Source: Eubacteriales bacterium
GTDB lineage: Bacteria; Bacillota; Clostridia; Lachnospirales; Lachnospiraceae
Direction: 5' to 3'
Assembly (NCBI GenBank): GCA_030524135.1
Contig: JAUNHA010000002.1
Coordinates: 1-64,000 of the forward strand
DNA: 64,000 nucleotides
Every line of letters begins with the position of its first letter. The first letter of the stretch is position 1. The translations under genes were made by a program, and so were the position numbers. Under the pieces are notes generated by a model. That model had not been told where the DNA came from and made no database searches. It was given only the letters and a program-made list of their open reading frames with translations. Below, one piece after another: positions 45,065 to 55,461 of this stretch.

Positions 45065-45117
45065 AAAAGCGCCGGTATACGGTTTCATATCATCCGTATA
45101 CTGACGCTTTTCTTTTT
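45065..45117. terminator. Bidirectional terminator between LysR gene and 5'-nucleotidase gene
   Basis: AAAAGCGCCGGTATACGG pairs with CCGTATACTGACGCTTTT around an 11-nt loop, with a T-rich continuation (TCTTTTTG) on the plus strand and an A-tract on the other side. The flanking genes converge. Confidence 0.83.
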
Positions 45118-45138
45118 GATTTTGATGGCCTGAAGCAA

Positions 45139-46743
45139 TTACCAGATCACACGGTAGCTCTTTTCCTCTGCAAGCTCCACCTTTGGATGAGTTCCCAGAT
45201 AATCGATCATAAGCTCTGTCATTTCCGTATTGATCTCTTTTATCACCTTAAGCCCCTGATACATCTCATACCCACCTGCTCCGGAAGCGCGGTAATTGTT
45301 AAGGCAAAGAGAAAATGTATCCGTGTCCTCTACCGGCTTTCCCTGACGGGTGAGGCTCACGATCCGGCTTCCTGCCGGTTTTCCGGCGTCGATCACATAG
45401 TCGATCCCAGCAAAATAATCATAATTGTAATGCTCTACCTTCGGCTTGATAAAGCAGTCCGCAACCCGGATTCCATCCTCTGCTGCCGCATCCGGCTGGA
45501 AATATTCCGCCGTCCGCTCAAGCGCTTTTCTGAGCGTCTTTCCGTCGATCTCCAGTACCATAAGGGTATTCGGATAGGGGTAAGACGCGATCACATCCCT
45601 TGTCGTCACAGATGTTCTGAAGCCCCCGACTTCATTGGCAAGTCCGCAGCACGCAATCTGGGCACCGCTGTAATATAGCTGTATCTGGTTGATGAAATCC
45701 GCGATCGGAGAGCCGTTTGCTGCCATGCGGATCTTGGTATCCGGAGAAAGCTCCCGGGGAAGCGTTCCCAAGGGCTCGTCCAGCCAGGTCTGGGTCTTCT
45801 GCTCGAATGGAAGCAGTGCTTTTGCCGCATATTTCACTCGGGAAAGCTGCTCCGTGTCCTCTGTCGCTGTATCTGCCATATCTTCGGAAATCGCAGAATA
45901 TACAGCCTTTGCATCCGCTTCCTTCACAGGAACCAGCTCTGCCTCCACATGCAGTCCGTCGCCGTAGACCGTACCGCTAAGATGCAGATATTTCTGCGCC
46001 TTATCCGGCACCTGCGCCGTAAAGGTTCCGTTGATCCATTTGCCGGAAAAAGCCATGTGCTGATGTCCCGTAAGCAGGATATCCACCGGAAGCGTCGTGC
46101 AGATCTTATAACCCACATCCTCTCCCGTTGTACTTAGAATGCGTCCTGTCTCCAGATCCGCCTCATAGCCGCCATGATAAATGCAAACGCGAAGATCCGC
46201 CCGGTCGCCGATCTCATCGATCACCTGCTTGAGCGCCTCATAGGGACTGCTGATCTCAAAGTACTCCAGATTTTCCTTCTGCTCCCAGACATTCACATAA
46301 TCCGTTACGATACCGATCACCGCCACGCGGAGGCCATTTTCCAGACGTACGATATGATACGGCTGCACGAGATTCCGGTCCTCTTCCTTTTTGATCCTGA
46401 GATTTGCACAGACCGCCCTTGCGTGGAGCTTTTTCAGATATCCGGTCAGATAATCATAGCCGTAATTAAAATCATGATTACCGATCGTCACAAAGTCATA
46501 TCCCGCCGCATTCATGGCTTCTGCCTGTGCCGTCGTGTCTCCTGCAAACTTCTGGCAATACATGTCGAAGGCAGAGCCCTGCAGCATATCGCCGCCGTCC
46601 AGCACCAGCGTATTCTGATCTTTCCGAAATCCGCAGGCAGCAGCGAGAAGCCCAAGCTGCTTCCTCTCTCTGTCCGCATAGTTTTCCGGATACAGATATC
46701 CGTGAATATCCGAAGTAAAATAAATGCTGAAATTCTGTTCCAT
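45139..46743 (-). CDS. UshA-like 5'-nucleotidase / 2',3'-cyclic phosphodiesterase family protein
   Basis: 534 residues. The N-terminal metallophosphatase domain shows the family's metal motifs: TSDIHGYL, LDGGDMLQGSA, TIGNHDFNYG and LLTGHQHMAF. The C-terminal 5'-nucleotidase domain has the substrate segment NTLMVLEIDGKTLRKAL and YDYFAGIDYVID. No signal peptide is present, so unlike UshA it should act in the cytoplasm. ATG 46743 has GAGAGG about 5 nt upstream, and the gene begins one base after the second phnE stop. It is the last gene of the phnDCEE unit and probably removes phosphate from an imported compound. Confidence 0.9.
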   Translation of the reverse strand: MEQNFSIYFTSDIHGYLYPENYADRERKQLGLLAAACGFRKDQNTLVLDGGDMLQGSAFDMYCQKFAGDTTAQAEAMNAAGYDFVTIGNHDFNYGYDYLTGYLKKLHARAVCANLRIKKEEDRNLVQPYHIVRLENGLRVAVIGIVTDYVNVWEQKENLEYFEISSPYEALKQVIDEIGDRADLRVCIYHGGYEADLETGRILSTTGEDVGYKICTTLPVDILLTGHQHMAFSGKWINGTFTAQVPDKAQKYLHLSGTVYGDGLHVEAELVPVKEADAKAVYSAISEDMADTATEDTEQLSRVKYAAKALLPFEQKTQTWLDEPLGTLPRELSPDTKIRMAANGSPIADFINQIQLYYSGAQIACCGLANEVGGFRTSVTTRDVIASYPYPNTLMVLEIDGKTLRKALERTAEYFQPDAAAEDGIRVADCFIKPKVEHYNYDYFAGIDYVIDAGKPAGSRIVSLTRQGKPVEDTDTFSLCLNNYRASGAGGYEMYQGLKVIKEINTEMTELMIDYLGTHPKVELAEEKSYRVIW

Positions 46744-46744
46744 C

Positions 46745-47572
46745 TTATCCTCTCGCAAGCTTTGTTCTGATCTTTGTCGAAATGACCTCAATAATGAGAA
46801 TGAGCACGATCAGTCCGCAGAGAATCGCACCTACCTCGTTCCAGCGATAGGAATTCATCGCAAAGATCAGAGGCGCACCGATACCGCCCGCGCCTACGAG
46901 ACCGAGTACCGTAGCGTCGCGGAGATTGATATCAAAACGATAAATGATCGTTGATACAAAATCCGGGAAAAGCTGCGGCAGGATACCGTAGCGTATCTTC
47001 TGGAACAGATTGCAGCCGGACGCATCCAGAGATTCCAGAATGCGCGTATCCATATCCTCAATATATTCCACATACATCTTGCAGAGCATGCCGATCGAGC
47101 ACAGAGACATCGTGAGAAGTCCCGCAAATGCACCCGGACCCGTCACACGGATAAACATAAGGCCGTATACAAAGGCCGGAATCGTACGGATCGCCATAAT
47201 AAACACACGGAACAGAACTGCAACCGGCTTCGGTACAATATTGGTCGCCGACAGAAACGCAAGCGGAACCGCAAGCACCGCTCCTACGATCGTTCCCAGA
47301 AACGCAATGCAGACCGTCTCAAGCAGCAGATATCCGACGCCCTGCGTGGTCGGATTAAACAAAAGCTCTGTATCCGGATGAAAAATACCGTTCAGAATTC
47401 CAATCGCGATCTTCATTCCGTCAAGTCCCGATGCCGCGATCTCAACCGTAGAAGAAGACCATGCGAGCAGCGCGACGATCACAAGCGCAATTCCCAGATT
47501 AACGGCAAAGCGCTTCGGCTCTTTTTCATAGGCAGCCTGAATTTCCCTTGAAATATGTTCGCTATTACTCAT
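46745..47572 (-). CDS. phnE: Phosphonate ABC transporter permease (second copy)
   Basis: 275 residues, BPD_transp_1 fold with about six helices. The EAA loop that docks on the ATPase reads RILESLDASGCNLFQKIRYG...LPQLFPDF. It forms the permease heterodimer with the adjacent paralogue at 47585-48466. AGGAGG is 9 nt before the start. It is followed at once by the 5'-nucleotidase gene. Confidence 0.93.
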   Translation of the reverse strand: MSNSEHISREIQAAYEKEPKRFAVNLGIALVIVALLAWSSSTVEIAASGLDGMKIAIGILNGIFHPDTELLFNPTTQGVGYLLLETVCIAFLGTIVGAVLAVPLAFLSATNIVPKPVAVLFRVFIMAIRTIPAFVYGLMFIRVTGPGAFAGLLTMSLCSIGMLCKMYVEYIEDMDTRILESLDASGCNLFQKIRYGILPQLFPDFVSTIIYRFDINLRDATVLGLVGAGGIGAPLIFAMNSYRWNEVGAILCGLIVLILIIEVISTKIRTKLARG

Positions 47573-47584
47573 CGCCTTGCCTCC

Positions 47585-48466
47585 TTAAGTCAGCCTGCTT
47601 CTGATGAAGTGGCTGATATATTCGATCAGAACGACCGTGACAAACAGCACGATCAGGATCATGCCGACAGAATCATACTCACGCCAGCCGATCTTCTCAT
47701 TGAGGATAAGGCCAAGTCCGCCCGCACCCACGTATCCGAGGATCGCCGCATAACGGACATTTCCCTCAAAGCAGTACAGCGCCGTGCTCAGATAGGTCGG
47801 AAGCACCTGCGGCATGATCGAACGCCACAGCGCCCTCGGCTTTGAAAGGCCCATCGCCTCACTGGCCTCGTATGCGCCCATATCCACGGTATCGATCAGC
47901 TCGTAGAGCTGCTTTCCGATATAAGCAAAGGAAAAAATAGCGATCGCTGTCGTACCGGCAAGCGTGCCGAGACCGAAAATATATGTCGCGATCAGCGCGG
48001 TAACCAGTGTCGGAAGCGTACGCAGAATGCTCAGAAAAACCTTGGTCACGCCGAGTACGATCTTGTTTTTTACGATATTGCTCGCTGCAAGCACGGCAAA
48101 CGGCACGCAAAGCACCGAACCGACAAAAGAACCGAGCAGCGACATTTTGATCGTATCGAACAGCGGTCCCCAGATGCTGCCGAGATAGGACAGCTTCGGC
48201 GGGAACATCGCGCCGAGAATTACAAAAAACTGGTTTCCTCTTTTTAAAATCGTTGCGAGATTGAAGCCGGTGATCTTGACGGAAAGGATCGTCATCAACA
48301 GAAGGAGCAGCAGCACAAGCGGTGTGCGTGACGCTTTTTCATAGCTGATCTTTCCGTTCGGAAGCTCATACATTTTGGGTTTGAAAAGCTTATCATACAG
48401 GGAAAGCTCCGCAGCTTTCGAAGCATTTCCGGAAGCGCCCGCGGATGTCTTTTTCTTATCGCTCAT
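47585..48466 (-). CDS. phnE: Phosphonate ABC transporter permease (first copy)
   Basis: 293 residues. A hydrophilic N-terminus of about 50 residues is followed by six or so membrane helices. The EAA loop reads AYEASEAMGLSKPRALWRSIMPQVLPTY. The start overlaps the phnC stop by one base (TGATG) with AGGAGG just before it. It pairs with the second phnE product. Confidence 0.93.
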   Translation of the reverse strand: MSDKKKTSAGASGNASKAAELSLYDKLFKPKMYELPNGKISYEKASRTPLVLLLLLLMTILSVKITGFNLATILKRGNQFFVILGAMFPPKLSYLGSIWGPLFDTIKMSLLGSFVGSVLCVPFAVLAASNIVKNKIVLGVTKVFLSILRTLPTLVTALIATYIFGLGTLAGTTAIAIFSFAYIGKQLYELIDTVDMGAYEASEAMGLSKPRALWRSIMPQVLPTYLSTALYCFEGNVRYAAILGYVGAGGLGLILNEKIGWREYDSVGMILIVLFVTVVLIEYISHFIRSRLT

Positions 48467-49272
48467 CACGCCTCCTTTGCCGTCTGCTCTGCCGCGGCGG
48501 CCTTTTTCTGCATAACCTTATCCTTCTCCTCGTCCTGTCCGCCCTTGTAGATCTCGTCAAGGACTTCCGGCGTTACATTTTTGGAAGGGCCGTCGTATAC
48601 GATACGTCCGGCGCGGATGCCGATGATGCGGTCCGCATAGTCGAGCGCAAGCTCCACATGGTGAATGTTGATGAGAACGGAGATATTAAGCTCCTGATTG
48701 ACTTTTTTGAAGTCATCCATGACCTGCTTTGCCGTCACCGGATCCAGCGCCGCAACCGGCTCGTCCGCAAGAATGATCTTTGGATTCTGCGCGAGCGTTC
48801 TTGCAAGCGCCACTCGCTGCTGCTGTCCGCCGGAAAGCTGGTCCGCTCTCGTATACGCCTTGTCAAGGATGCCAACCTTATCCAGATTTTCAAGCGCGCA
48901 GAGCTTCTCCTCCTTCGTGTATACGCCGAATATCGTGCGCCACAGAGGCATCTCCGGAACCATTGCCGTCAGTACGTTTTTGATAACCGTAGTGCGGTTT
49001 ACCAGGTTGAAGGACTGGAAGATCATGCCAATGCCGCGTCTGAACTTCCGGAGTTCTTTTCCGCGAAGGCCGGATACGTCCATGCCGTTTACAGTGAGCT
49101 TTCCGTCCGTAATATCGTGCATCTTGTTGATCGTACGGATCAGCGTGGATTTACCTGCGCCGGAAAGACCGATAATGCCGACAAATTCACCCTGTTCGAT
49201 CGTGAGATTTACGTCATCAAGTCCTTTTACGCCGTTCGGATAAACCTTGGATACATGATTAAACTCTATCAT
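48466..49272 (-). CDS. phnC: Phosphonate ABC transporter ATP-binding protein
   Basis: 268 residues. Walker A GLSGAGKST, signature LSGGQQQRVALARTL, Walker B IILADEPVAALD and the H-loop NIHHVELALDYADRI identify the PhnC family. The C-terminal ~25 residues (KDKVMQKKAAAAEQTAKEA) are a charged extension beyond the usual end. The gap to phnD holds a hairpin. Confidence 0.95.
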   Translation of the reverse strand: MIEFNHVSKVYPNGVKGLDDVNLTIEQGEFVGIIGLSGAGKSTLIRTINKMHDITDGKLTVNGMDVSGLRGKELRKFRRGIGMIFQSFNLVNRTTVIKNVLTAMVPEMPLWRTIFGVYTKEEKLCALENLDKVGILDKAYTRADQLSGGQQQRVALARTLAQNPKIILADEPVAALDPVTAKQVMDDFKKVNQELNISVLINIHHVELALDYADRIIGIRAGRIVYDGPSKNVTPEVLDEIYKGGQDEEKDKVMQKKAAAAEQTAKEA

Positions 49273-49420
49273 ACCTTTCTTTTCTCCCTTTTATACCATT
49301 CCTCGGGCAGCGCCCTGTGCCCGGCAGACCGGCAGCTGCTTTCTGCCGCTTTTTTCCTCCGGTCCGTCCGGCACAAACCGCCGTCTGTGCCTCCATAAGT
49401 TTCTGTAAAAATAACGATAA

Positions 49421-49469
49421 GGACAGCCGCGGAAATTCACGGCCCTTATGCCTTTTTCCGCAGCTGTCC
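49421..49469 (-). promoter_or_regulatory. Inverted repeat between phnD and phnC
   Basis: GGACAGCCGCGGAAA and TTTCCGCAGCTGTCC pair (one mismatch) around a 19-nt loop, about 18 nt after the phnD stop. No clear T-tract follows, so it parallels the mglB-mglA hairpin: a likely 3' stabiliser of the binding-protein message. The rest of the 214-nt gap shows nothing clear. Confidence 0.65.
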
Positions 49470-49486
49470 CCCTCTGTTTCAGATCA

Positions 49487-50548
49487 TTAGTTTGCAGCCT
49501 GCATCTGCTTGATGATCTCCTGTGCCTTTTTCTCGTTTTCGTAGTCTTCCTTGCTTGCCTTCTCGTATCCCTGGTGGCTGTAAATAGAGATGACCTTCTT
49601 GCCTTCATCTGTCTTTGCGATCTCAATGAAAGCATTTGCAAGTGCCTCTTTCTCGGCGTCGTCCATATCGCCTCTTACAGAGATCGTGTCATTGTAGATC
49701 GGAGCCGTAACGCCGATAACGTCCGTCTCATCCCAGACACCCTTCTCGCGTCCGAATTCGGTCTGCCACTTATCCTCATAGTCACGTCTGCCGTCTGCAT
49801 ATACGCAGAGAACATCGACCTGGCCGGAAGCCAGTCTTGCGAAAGAAGAGCCGTAGGAATCAGCCTGTACCGCATGGGACAGATCCGTGATGGACTTTCC
49901 GTAATTATCCTGCAGCCAGATGGTCGGATAGATATAGCCTGCGGAAGAAGAAGATCCCATAACAGACCAGTTTGCGCTGTCAAGATCCTCCCAGGTAAGC
50001 GCCTCGCCGGCATTTACCTTATCAGCCAGCTCGCGTCCCTTTGCAGACGGTCCTGCAATGATAAGCGCTCTGTAGAACGTAACCTGCTGATCAGATGCCG
50101 TGGTCGGCTTATTCTCATTCCATACCTTCGGATCATCAGATTCGATTGAAAGTCCGTCTCTCGTTGCGGTCAGGATAACGTCCGCTCCGTCCTCGTACAG
50201 CACATAGGTGCCGCCCGGGATCAGACCTACATCCGTAGTGCCTGCCGTAAGCGCTTCGCCGACTGCCTCATAGTTCGTACCAACAGTGATGTCAACCTCT
50301 CCGATGTCATAGCCCTGCTTCTTCATCTCATCCTTCAGAAGTCCTTTCAGCGGCTCAGTCGCCGTTACGATCTCCTCTGGCTCACGGGACGGAACAAAGC
50401 TTACCGACAGCGTATCGATCTTCTTAAGGCCGTCAGCCTCTGCGGAAGCTTCGCCTGCTGCAGCCGTCTCGCTGCTGCTCTGTCCGCAGCCTGCAAGCAT
50501 GGAAGCCGCCAGTGCCATGGAAAGGGTTACTGCATAAAATTTTCTCAT
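49487..50548 (-). CDS. phnD: Phosphate/phosphonate-binding lipoprotein
   Basis: 353 residues. The lipoprotein signal ends MLAGCGQ, so Cys21 is lipidated. The PhnD domain (about 45-330) starts LSVSFVPSREPEEIVTATEP and has the family's AGTTDVGLIPGGTYVLY and GSSSSAGYIYPTIWL segments; the latter is the usual ligand-phosphonate loop. GAGGAG precedes the start. It captures phosphonates, phosphite or related compounds for PhnCEE; the actual ligand is not known. Confidence 0.93.
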   Translation of the reverse strand: MRKFYAVTLSMALAASMLAGCGQSSSETAAAGEASAEADGLKKIDTLSVSFVPSREPEEIVTATEPLKGLLKDEMKKQGYDIGEVDITVGTNYEAVGEALTAGTTDVGLIPGGTYVLYEDGADVILTATRDGLSIESDDPKVWNENKPTTASDQQVTFYRALIIAGPSAKGRELADKVNAGEALTWEDLDSANWSVMGSSSSAGYIYPTIWLQDNYGKSITDLSHAVQADSYGSSFARLASGQVDVLCVYADGRRDYEDKWQTEFGREKGVWDETDVIGVTAPIYNDTISVRGDMDDAEKEALANAFIEIAKTDEGKKVISIYSHQGYEKASKEDYENEKKAQEIIKQMQAAN

Positions 50549-50635
50549 TGTTTTTTCTCCTCTTTACGAAACTTTCTCTTACTGAGATATTTCATTCGTA
50601 CGGGTCCCGCCTCTCCGGAATGACCCGCAAAAATT

Positions 50636-50664
50636 AGTCTAGCACAATGGTTTTTCATTTTCAA
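50636..50664 (-). promoter_or_regulatory. Promoter of phnDCEE unit
   Basis: The minus strand reads TTGAAA, 17 nt, TAGACT, about 90 nt before the phnD start. The leader downstream holds CGGGTC/GACCCG (50601-50627), a small hairpin. Confidence 0.55.
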
Positions 50665-50687
50665 GACAGCACATTGTAAAAATTATG

Positions 50688-50969
50688 TCAAGCCAGCTGA
50701 TATTCATCGATCAGATGCTGCACCATTTCCGGTCCGTCCGGCAGGAATACCTTATCGTCAATGACCAGGCAGGGGATGCCTGCGCGGTGTTCCTTTCTGA
50801 CGCCTTCCAATACCGGCGATGTGTCGCGCAGCGTTAAAAACAGCTTCAGCTTTCCGACGCTCTCACAAATATCCACATACAGATACTTAACTCCATTCTG
50901 GGAAAGAACCTCTTTCACCGGCGGACATCCGCCTCATGTTCCGGTTCCGTATAATATCACCTTTCTCAT
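50688..50969 (-). CDS. Glutaredoxin-like selenoprotein candidate (in-frame UGA, UGGC active site)
   Basis: 93 residues if UGA at 50934-50936 is read as selenocysteine. The protein begins MRKVILYGTGT, then Sec12-Gly-Gly-Cys15, then PPVKEVLSQNGVKYLYVDIC, and ends with a glutaredoxin-like half carrying AGIPCLVIDDKVF (the cis-Pro loop). Clostridial relatives I recall have CPDC where this one has UGGC, so Sec would replace the N-terminal, attacking Cys. ATG 50969 has AAGGAGG 6 nt upstream; the next usable start (GTG 50918) lies beyond the UGA, lacks a ribosome site and would lose the active site. A bacterial SECIS-like hairpin follows the UGA. The gene starts about 30 nt after the carB 3' hairpin and precedes phnD. 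Alternatives are a nonsense-mutated pseudogene or a sequencing error. Confidence 0.82.
50900..50933 (-). promoter_or_regulatory. Bacterial SECIS-like element downstream of the in-frame UGA
   Basis: Directly after the UGA the minus strand has GGCGG-AUGU-CCGCC (50933-50920, with one more nominal pair inside), then GG-U-GAAAGA-GGU-UCUUUC-CC (50919-50900). The second stem has a bulged U and an apical loop that reads AGGUU when the closing A-U pair opens; the E. coli fdhF SECIS has a bulged U and an AGGUC loop. The loop GG starts 23 nt after the UGA, within the known 16-37 nt range for bacteria. Confidence 0.75.
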
Positions 50970-50999
50970 AAACATCCTCCTTCTTACCGTGCAATTCTT

Positions 51000-51043
51000 C
51001 AAAACACAGAAGAACCCCCTTACGGGGATTCTCCTTCTGTGTT
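51000..51043 (-). terminator. Hairpin after carB (terminator or attenuator)
   Basis: On the minus strand AAACACAGAAG...CCCC pairs with GGGG...CTTCTGTGTTT, followed by only a short T run. It lies 17 nt after the carB stop and 30 nt before the selenoprotein candidate, which has no promoter of its own that I can see in that gap, so partial read-through is likely. Confidence 0.65.
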
Positions 51044-51059
51044 TCGCCACATATTTATA

Positions 51060-54000
51060 TCATAAACGCGCGATATCTACAAGTGTCAGATCATTTTCAC
51101 GGTTTTCAAGGCTTGTGATCAGTGCCTCCGCCGTATCCATCGCAGTGATCACATTTACGCCGGTCTCGATCGCATTGCGGCGGATCAGGAAGCCGTCGCG
51201 GCTGTGTTCCACGCCTCTCGGAGGAATATCGATCACAAGATCAAGCCTGTGTCCGAGGATCAGATCCATCAGGTTCGGAGACGGCTCTTCATATTTATTG
51301 ATCGTCTCCGCGTTAATTCCCGCTGCGCGAAGGTCTTCCGCCGTACCATCCGTCGCATAAATATGGTATCCAAGCGCCTCAAAACGCTTTGCGATCGGGA
51401 TCACCTCCGGACGGTCGGATTTCCGTACGGTAATGACCATGTTTTTATATTTCGGCAGGCGGATGCCCGCTCCGAGAAATGCCTTGTAAAGCGCCTCATT
51501 AAAGGATTTCGAAATACCCAGGCATTCTCCGGTGGACTTCATCTCAGGCCCCAGATTGATGTCGGCGCCGCGGATCTTTTCAAAGGAAAATACCGGAATT
51601 TTGATCGCGTAATATCCGGCCTCCTTCTGCAGTCCCGGCTCGTAGCCCATTTCCTTAAGCTTCTTTCCGAGAATAACGCCCGTTGCGAGCTTTACGATCG
51701 GAATCCCCGTCACCTTGCTGATATACGGCACGGTACGGCTCGAGCGCGGATTGACCTCGATCACATAGATCTGCCCGTCGCAGAGAATAAACTGGATATT
51801 CAGCAGTCCGATGATATGCAGCTCTCTTGCAAGCCTTGCCGTATAGTCCGTAATAACCGCCTTTATTTCAGGGTTCAGATCCTGTGCCGGATAAACGGAA
51901 ATGCTGTCGCCCGAATGAATGCCTGCGCGCTCGATATGCTCCATAATACCCGGGATGAGGATGTCCTCCCCGTCACAGACCGCATCCACCTCGATCTCCT
52001 TGCCCATCAGATATTTATCCACAAGGATCGGGTGATCCTGCGCGATCCGGTTGATATTTTCGATAAAGCGCTCGATGTCATGGTCACTGATCGCGATCTG
52101 CATGCCCTGACCGCCGAGCACATAGGACGGCCGCACGAGCACAGGATAGCCAAGGGAATGAGCAGCCTCAAGCGCTTCTTCGACTGTATAGACCGTATGT
52201 CCTGCCGGACGCGGAATACCGCAGTTTTCCAGCACCTTGTCAAAAAGCTCACGGTCCTCCGCCGCGTCTACATTTTCCGCGGAGGTTCCAAGGATCGGCA
52301 CGCCCATCTTAAGGAGCGCTTCCGTCAGTTTGATCGCCGTCTGTCCGCCGAACTGCACGACTGCGCCATCCGGCTTTTCAAGCCTTACGACATTTTCCAC
52401 GTCCTCCGGCGTCAGCGGCTCAAAGTAAAGCTTATTTGCAATATCAAAGTCCGTCGAAACCGTCTCCGGATTATTGTTGATGATAATGGTTTCGTAGCCT
52501 TCTTTCTCGAATGCCCATGCGCAGTGCACGGAGCAGAAGTCAAACTCGATTCCCTGACCGATCCGGATCGGTCCGCTTCCGAGGATCAGAATCTTCTTTT
52601 TGTCCGAGGCCGGATCCGCCTCATTTTCTCCATCGAATACGGAGTAATAATACGGTGTCTGTGCGGCAAATTCTGCTGCGCAGGTATCTACCATTTTAAA
52701 TGCAGCCGTGATTCCGAATGAAATCCGGAGTTCCTTCACATCTTCCGCAGTCCTTCCGCTGAGGGATGCAATCACATGATCCGGAAACTCAAGGCGCTTT
52801 GCCTCTCTTAAAAGCGCCTCCGTGAGCGGCTCCTCCCTGAGGCGTTTTTCCATCTCCACGAGCACGGCGATCTTGTCGATGAACCATTCATCGATCCTGG
52901 AGATCCGGTGGATGGTCTCATAGCCGATGCCGCGTCTCAGGGCCTCCGCGATGCGCCAGATGCGCCTGTCATCCACGATCGACAGCGCTTCCCTGAGTTC
53001 TGCCTCACTTAAATGAGAGAAATCATAGGACATAAGCGAATCCACATGCTGTTCCAGAGAACGGATCGCCTTCATCAGCGCGCCTTCAAAATTCGTACAG
53101 ATCGACATGACCTCTCCGGTCGCCTTCATCTGCGTACTCAGATTTCGCTTTGCGCTGATGAACTTGTCAAACGGCAGCCTCGGCATCTTTACAACACAGT
53201 AATCAAGCGCCGGTTCAAAGCTTGCGTAGGTCTTTCCGGTCACGGTATTTTTGATCTCATCAAGCGTATATCCGAGCGCGATCTTCGCGGAGACCTTTGC
53301 GATCGGATATCCCGTAGCCTTGGATGCGAGCGCCGAGGAACGGGACACGCGCGGATTTACTTCTATGACATAGTATTCGAAGCTTTCCGGATGCAGCGCA
53401 TACTGCACATTGCAGCCGCCCGTGATGCCAAGCTCTGAAATGATATTGAACGCAGAGTCTCTGAGCATCTGATATTCCTTGTCGCCAAGCGTCTGAGACG
53501 GCGCCACAACGATGGAATCGCCGGTATGCACGCCGACCGGATCCAGGTTTTCCATGTTGCAGACGGTGATGCAGTTGCCGGCGCCATCGCGCATCACCTC
53601 ATATTCGATCTCCTTCCAGCCCGCGATGCATCTCTCTACAAGGACCTGACCGACACGGCTCAAACGAAGGCCGTTTTCCAGGATGGTCTCAAGCTCCTCC
53701 CTGTCGGACGCAATGCCGCCGCCGCTTCCGCCGAGCGTATAGGCAGGACGGAGCACGACAGGATAACCGATCTCCTCCGCAAACGCGGCTCCATCCTCAA
53801 CTGTCTCAACGACCTTCGAAGGCGCCACCGGCTCATGGATCTTCTCCATGGTGCGCTTAAATTCAAGCCGGTCCTCCGCCTTTTTGATCGTGAGTGCGGT
53901 CGTACCGATCAGTTTCACATTATGCTCTTTCAGAAAACCGGCCTCTTCAAGCTCCATCGCAAGATTGAGACCCGCCTGTCCGCCGAGCGTCGGCAGCACG

Positions 54001-54246
54001 CTGTCCGGCTGCTCCTTCAAAATCAGCTGTTCAAGCACCTCCGCAGTCAGCGGTTCGATATATACGCGGTCGGCAATATCTCCGTCCGTCATGATCGTTG
54101 CAGGGTTGGAATTTAAGAGTACGACTTCTACCCCTTCTTCCTTCAGGGAACGGCATGCCTGTGTGCCTGCGTAGTCAAATTCCGCTGCCTGTCCGATGAC
54201 GATCGGACCGCTGCCGATCACAAGAACTTTTTTTATTTCCGGATGT

Positions 54247-54254
<8 letters not shown>
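51060..54254 (-). CDS. carB: Carbamoyl-phosphate synthase large subunit
   Basis: 1064 residues, the normal length. It makes carbamoyl phosphate from bicarbonate, ammonia and two ATP for pyrimidine and arginine synthesis. Two homologous halves each contain a pre-ATP-grasp and an ATP-grasp domain (VLVIGSGPIVIGQAAEFDYAG and ILILGSGPIRIGQGIEFDF; RPAYTLGGSGGG and RPSYVLGGQGMQ). The C-terminal MGS-like allosteric domain (about 930-1064) has AIGKRFEALGYHIYATDGTA-like sequence. The start overlaps the carA stop by 8 nt. Confidence 0.97.
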
Positions 54255-55356
<1,102 letters not shown>

Positions 55357-55432
55357 AAAAGGCCCTCCTGTTCATAAAGGGACAGAGGCGAATGCCGCGG
55401 TATCCCTTACATCCATACACAAAATTTTTGCT

Positions 55433-55461
55433 ATTATACTCCCGTTTTTTCGCGCTGTAAA
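55433..55461 (-). promoter_or_regulatory. Promoter of carAB
   Basis: The minus strand reads TTTACA, exactly 17 nt, TATAAT: five and six matches to the sigma-A consensus. Confidence 0.75.

Noticed and set aside
44130..45065. 311-residue minus-strand frame opposite the second LysR gene
   Set aside because: It is the exact antisense of a gene with clear HTH and effector domains and has no ribosome site.
49291..49641. 116-residue minus-strand frame between phnC and phnD
   Set aside because: It overlaps the phnD end in another frame, is Arg-rich and runs through the intergenic hairpin.
50688..50918. Glutaredoxin-like gene as a 76-residue protein starting at GTG 50918
   Set aside because: There is no ribosome site before that GTG, and it would lack the N-terminal strand and both active-site positions. 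The upstream ATG with AAGGAGG and an in-frame UGA explains the region better.
51204..52721. 505-residue open frame antisense to carB
   Set aside because: It has a biased Arg/His composition, no ribosome site and complete overlap with carB.
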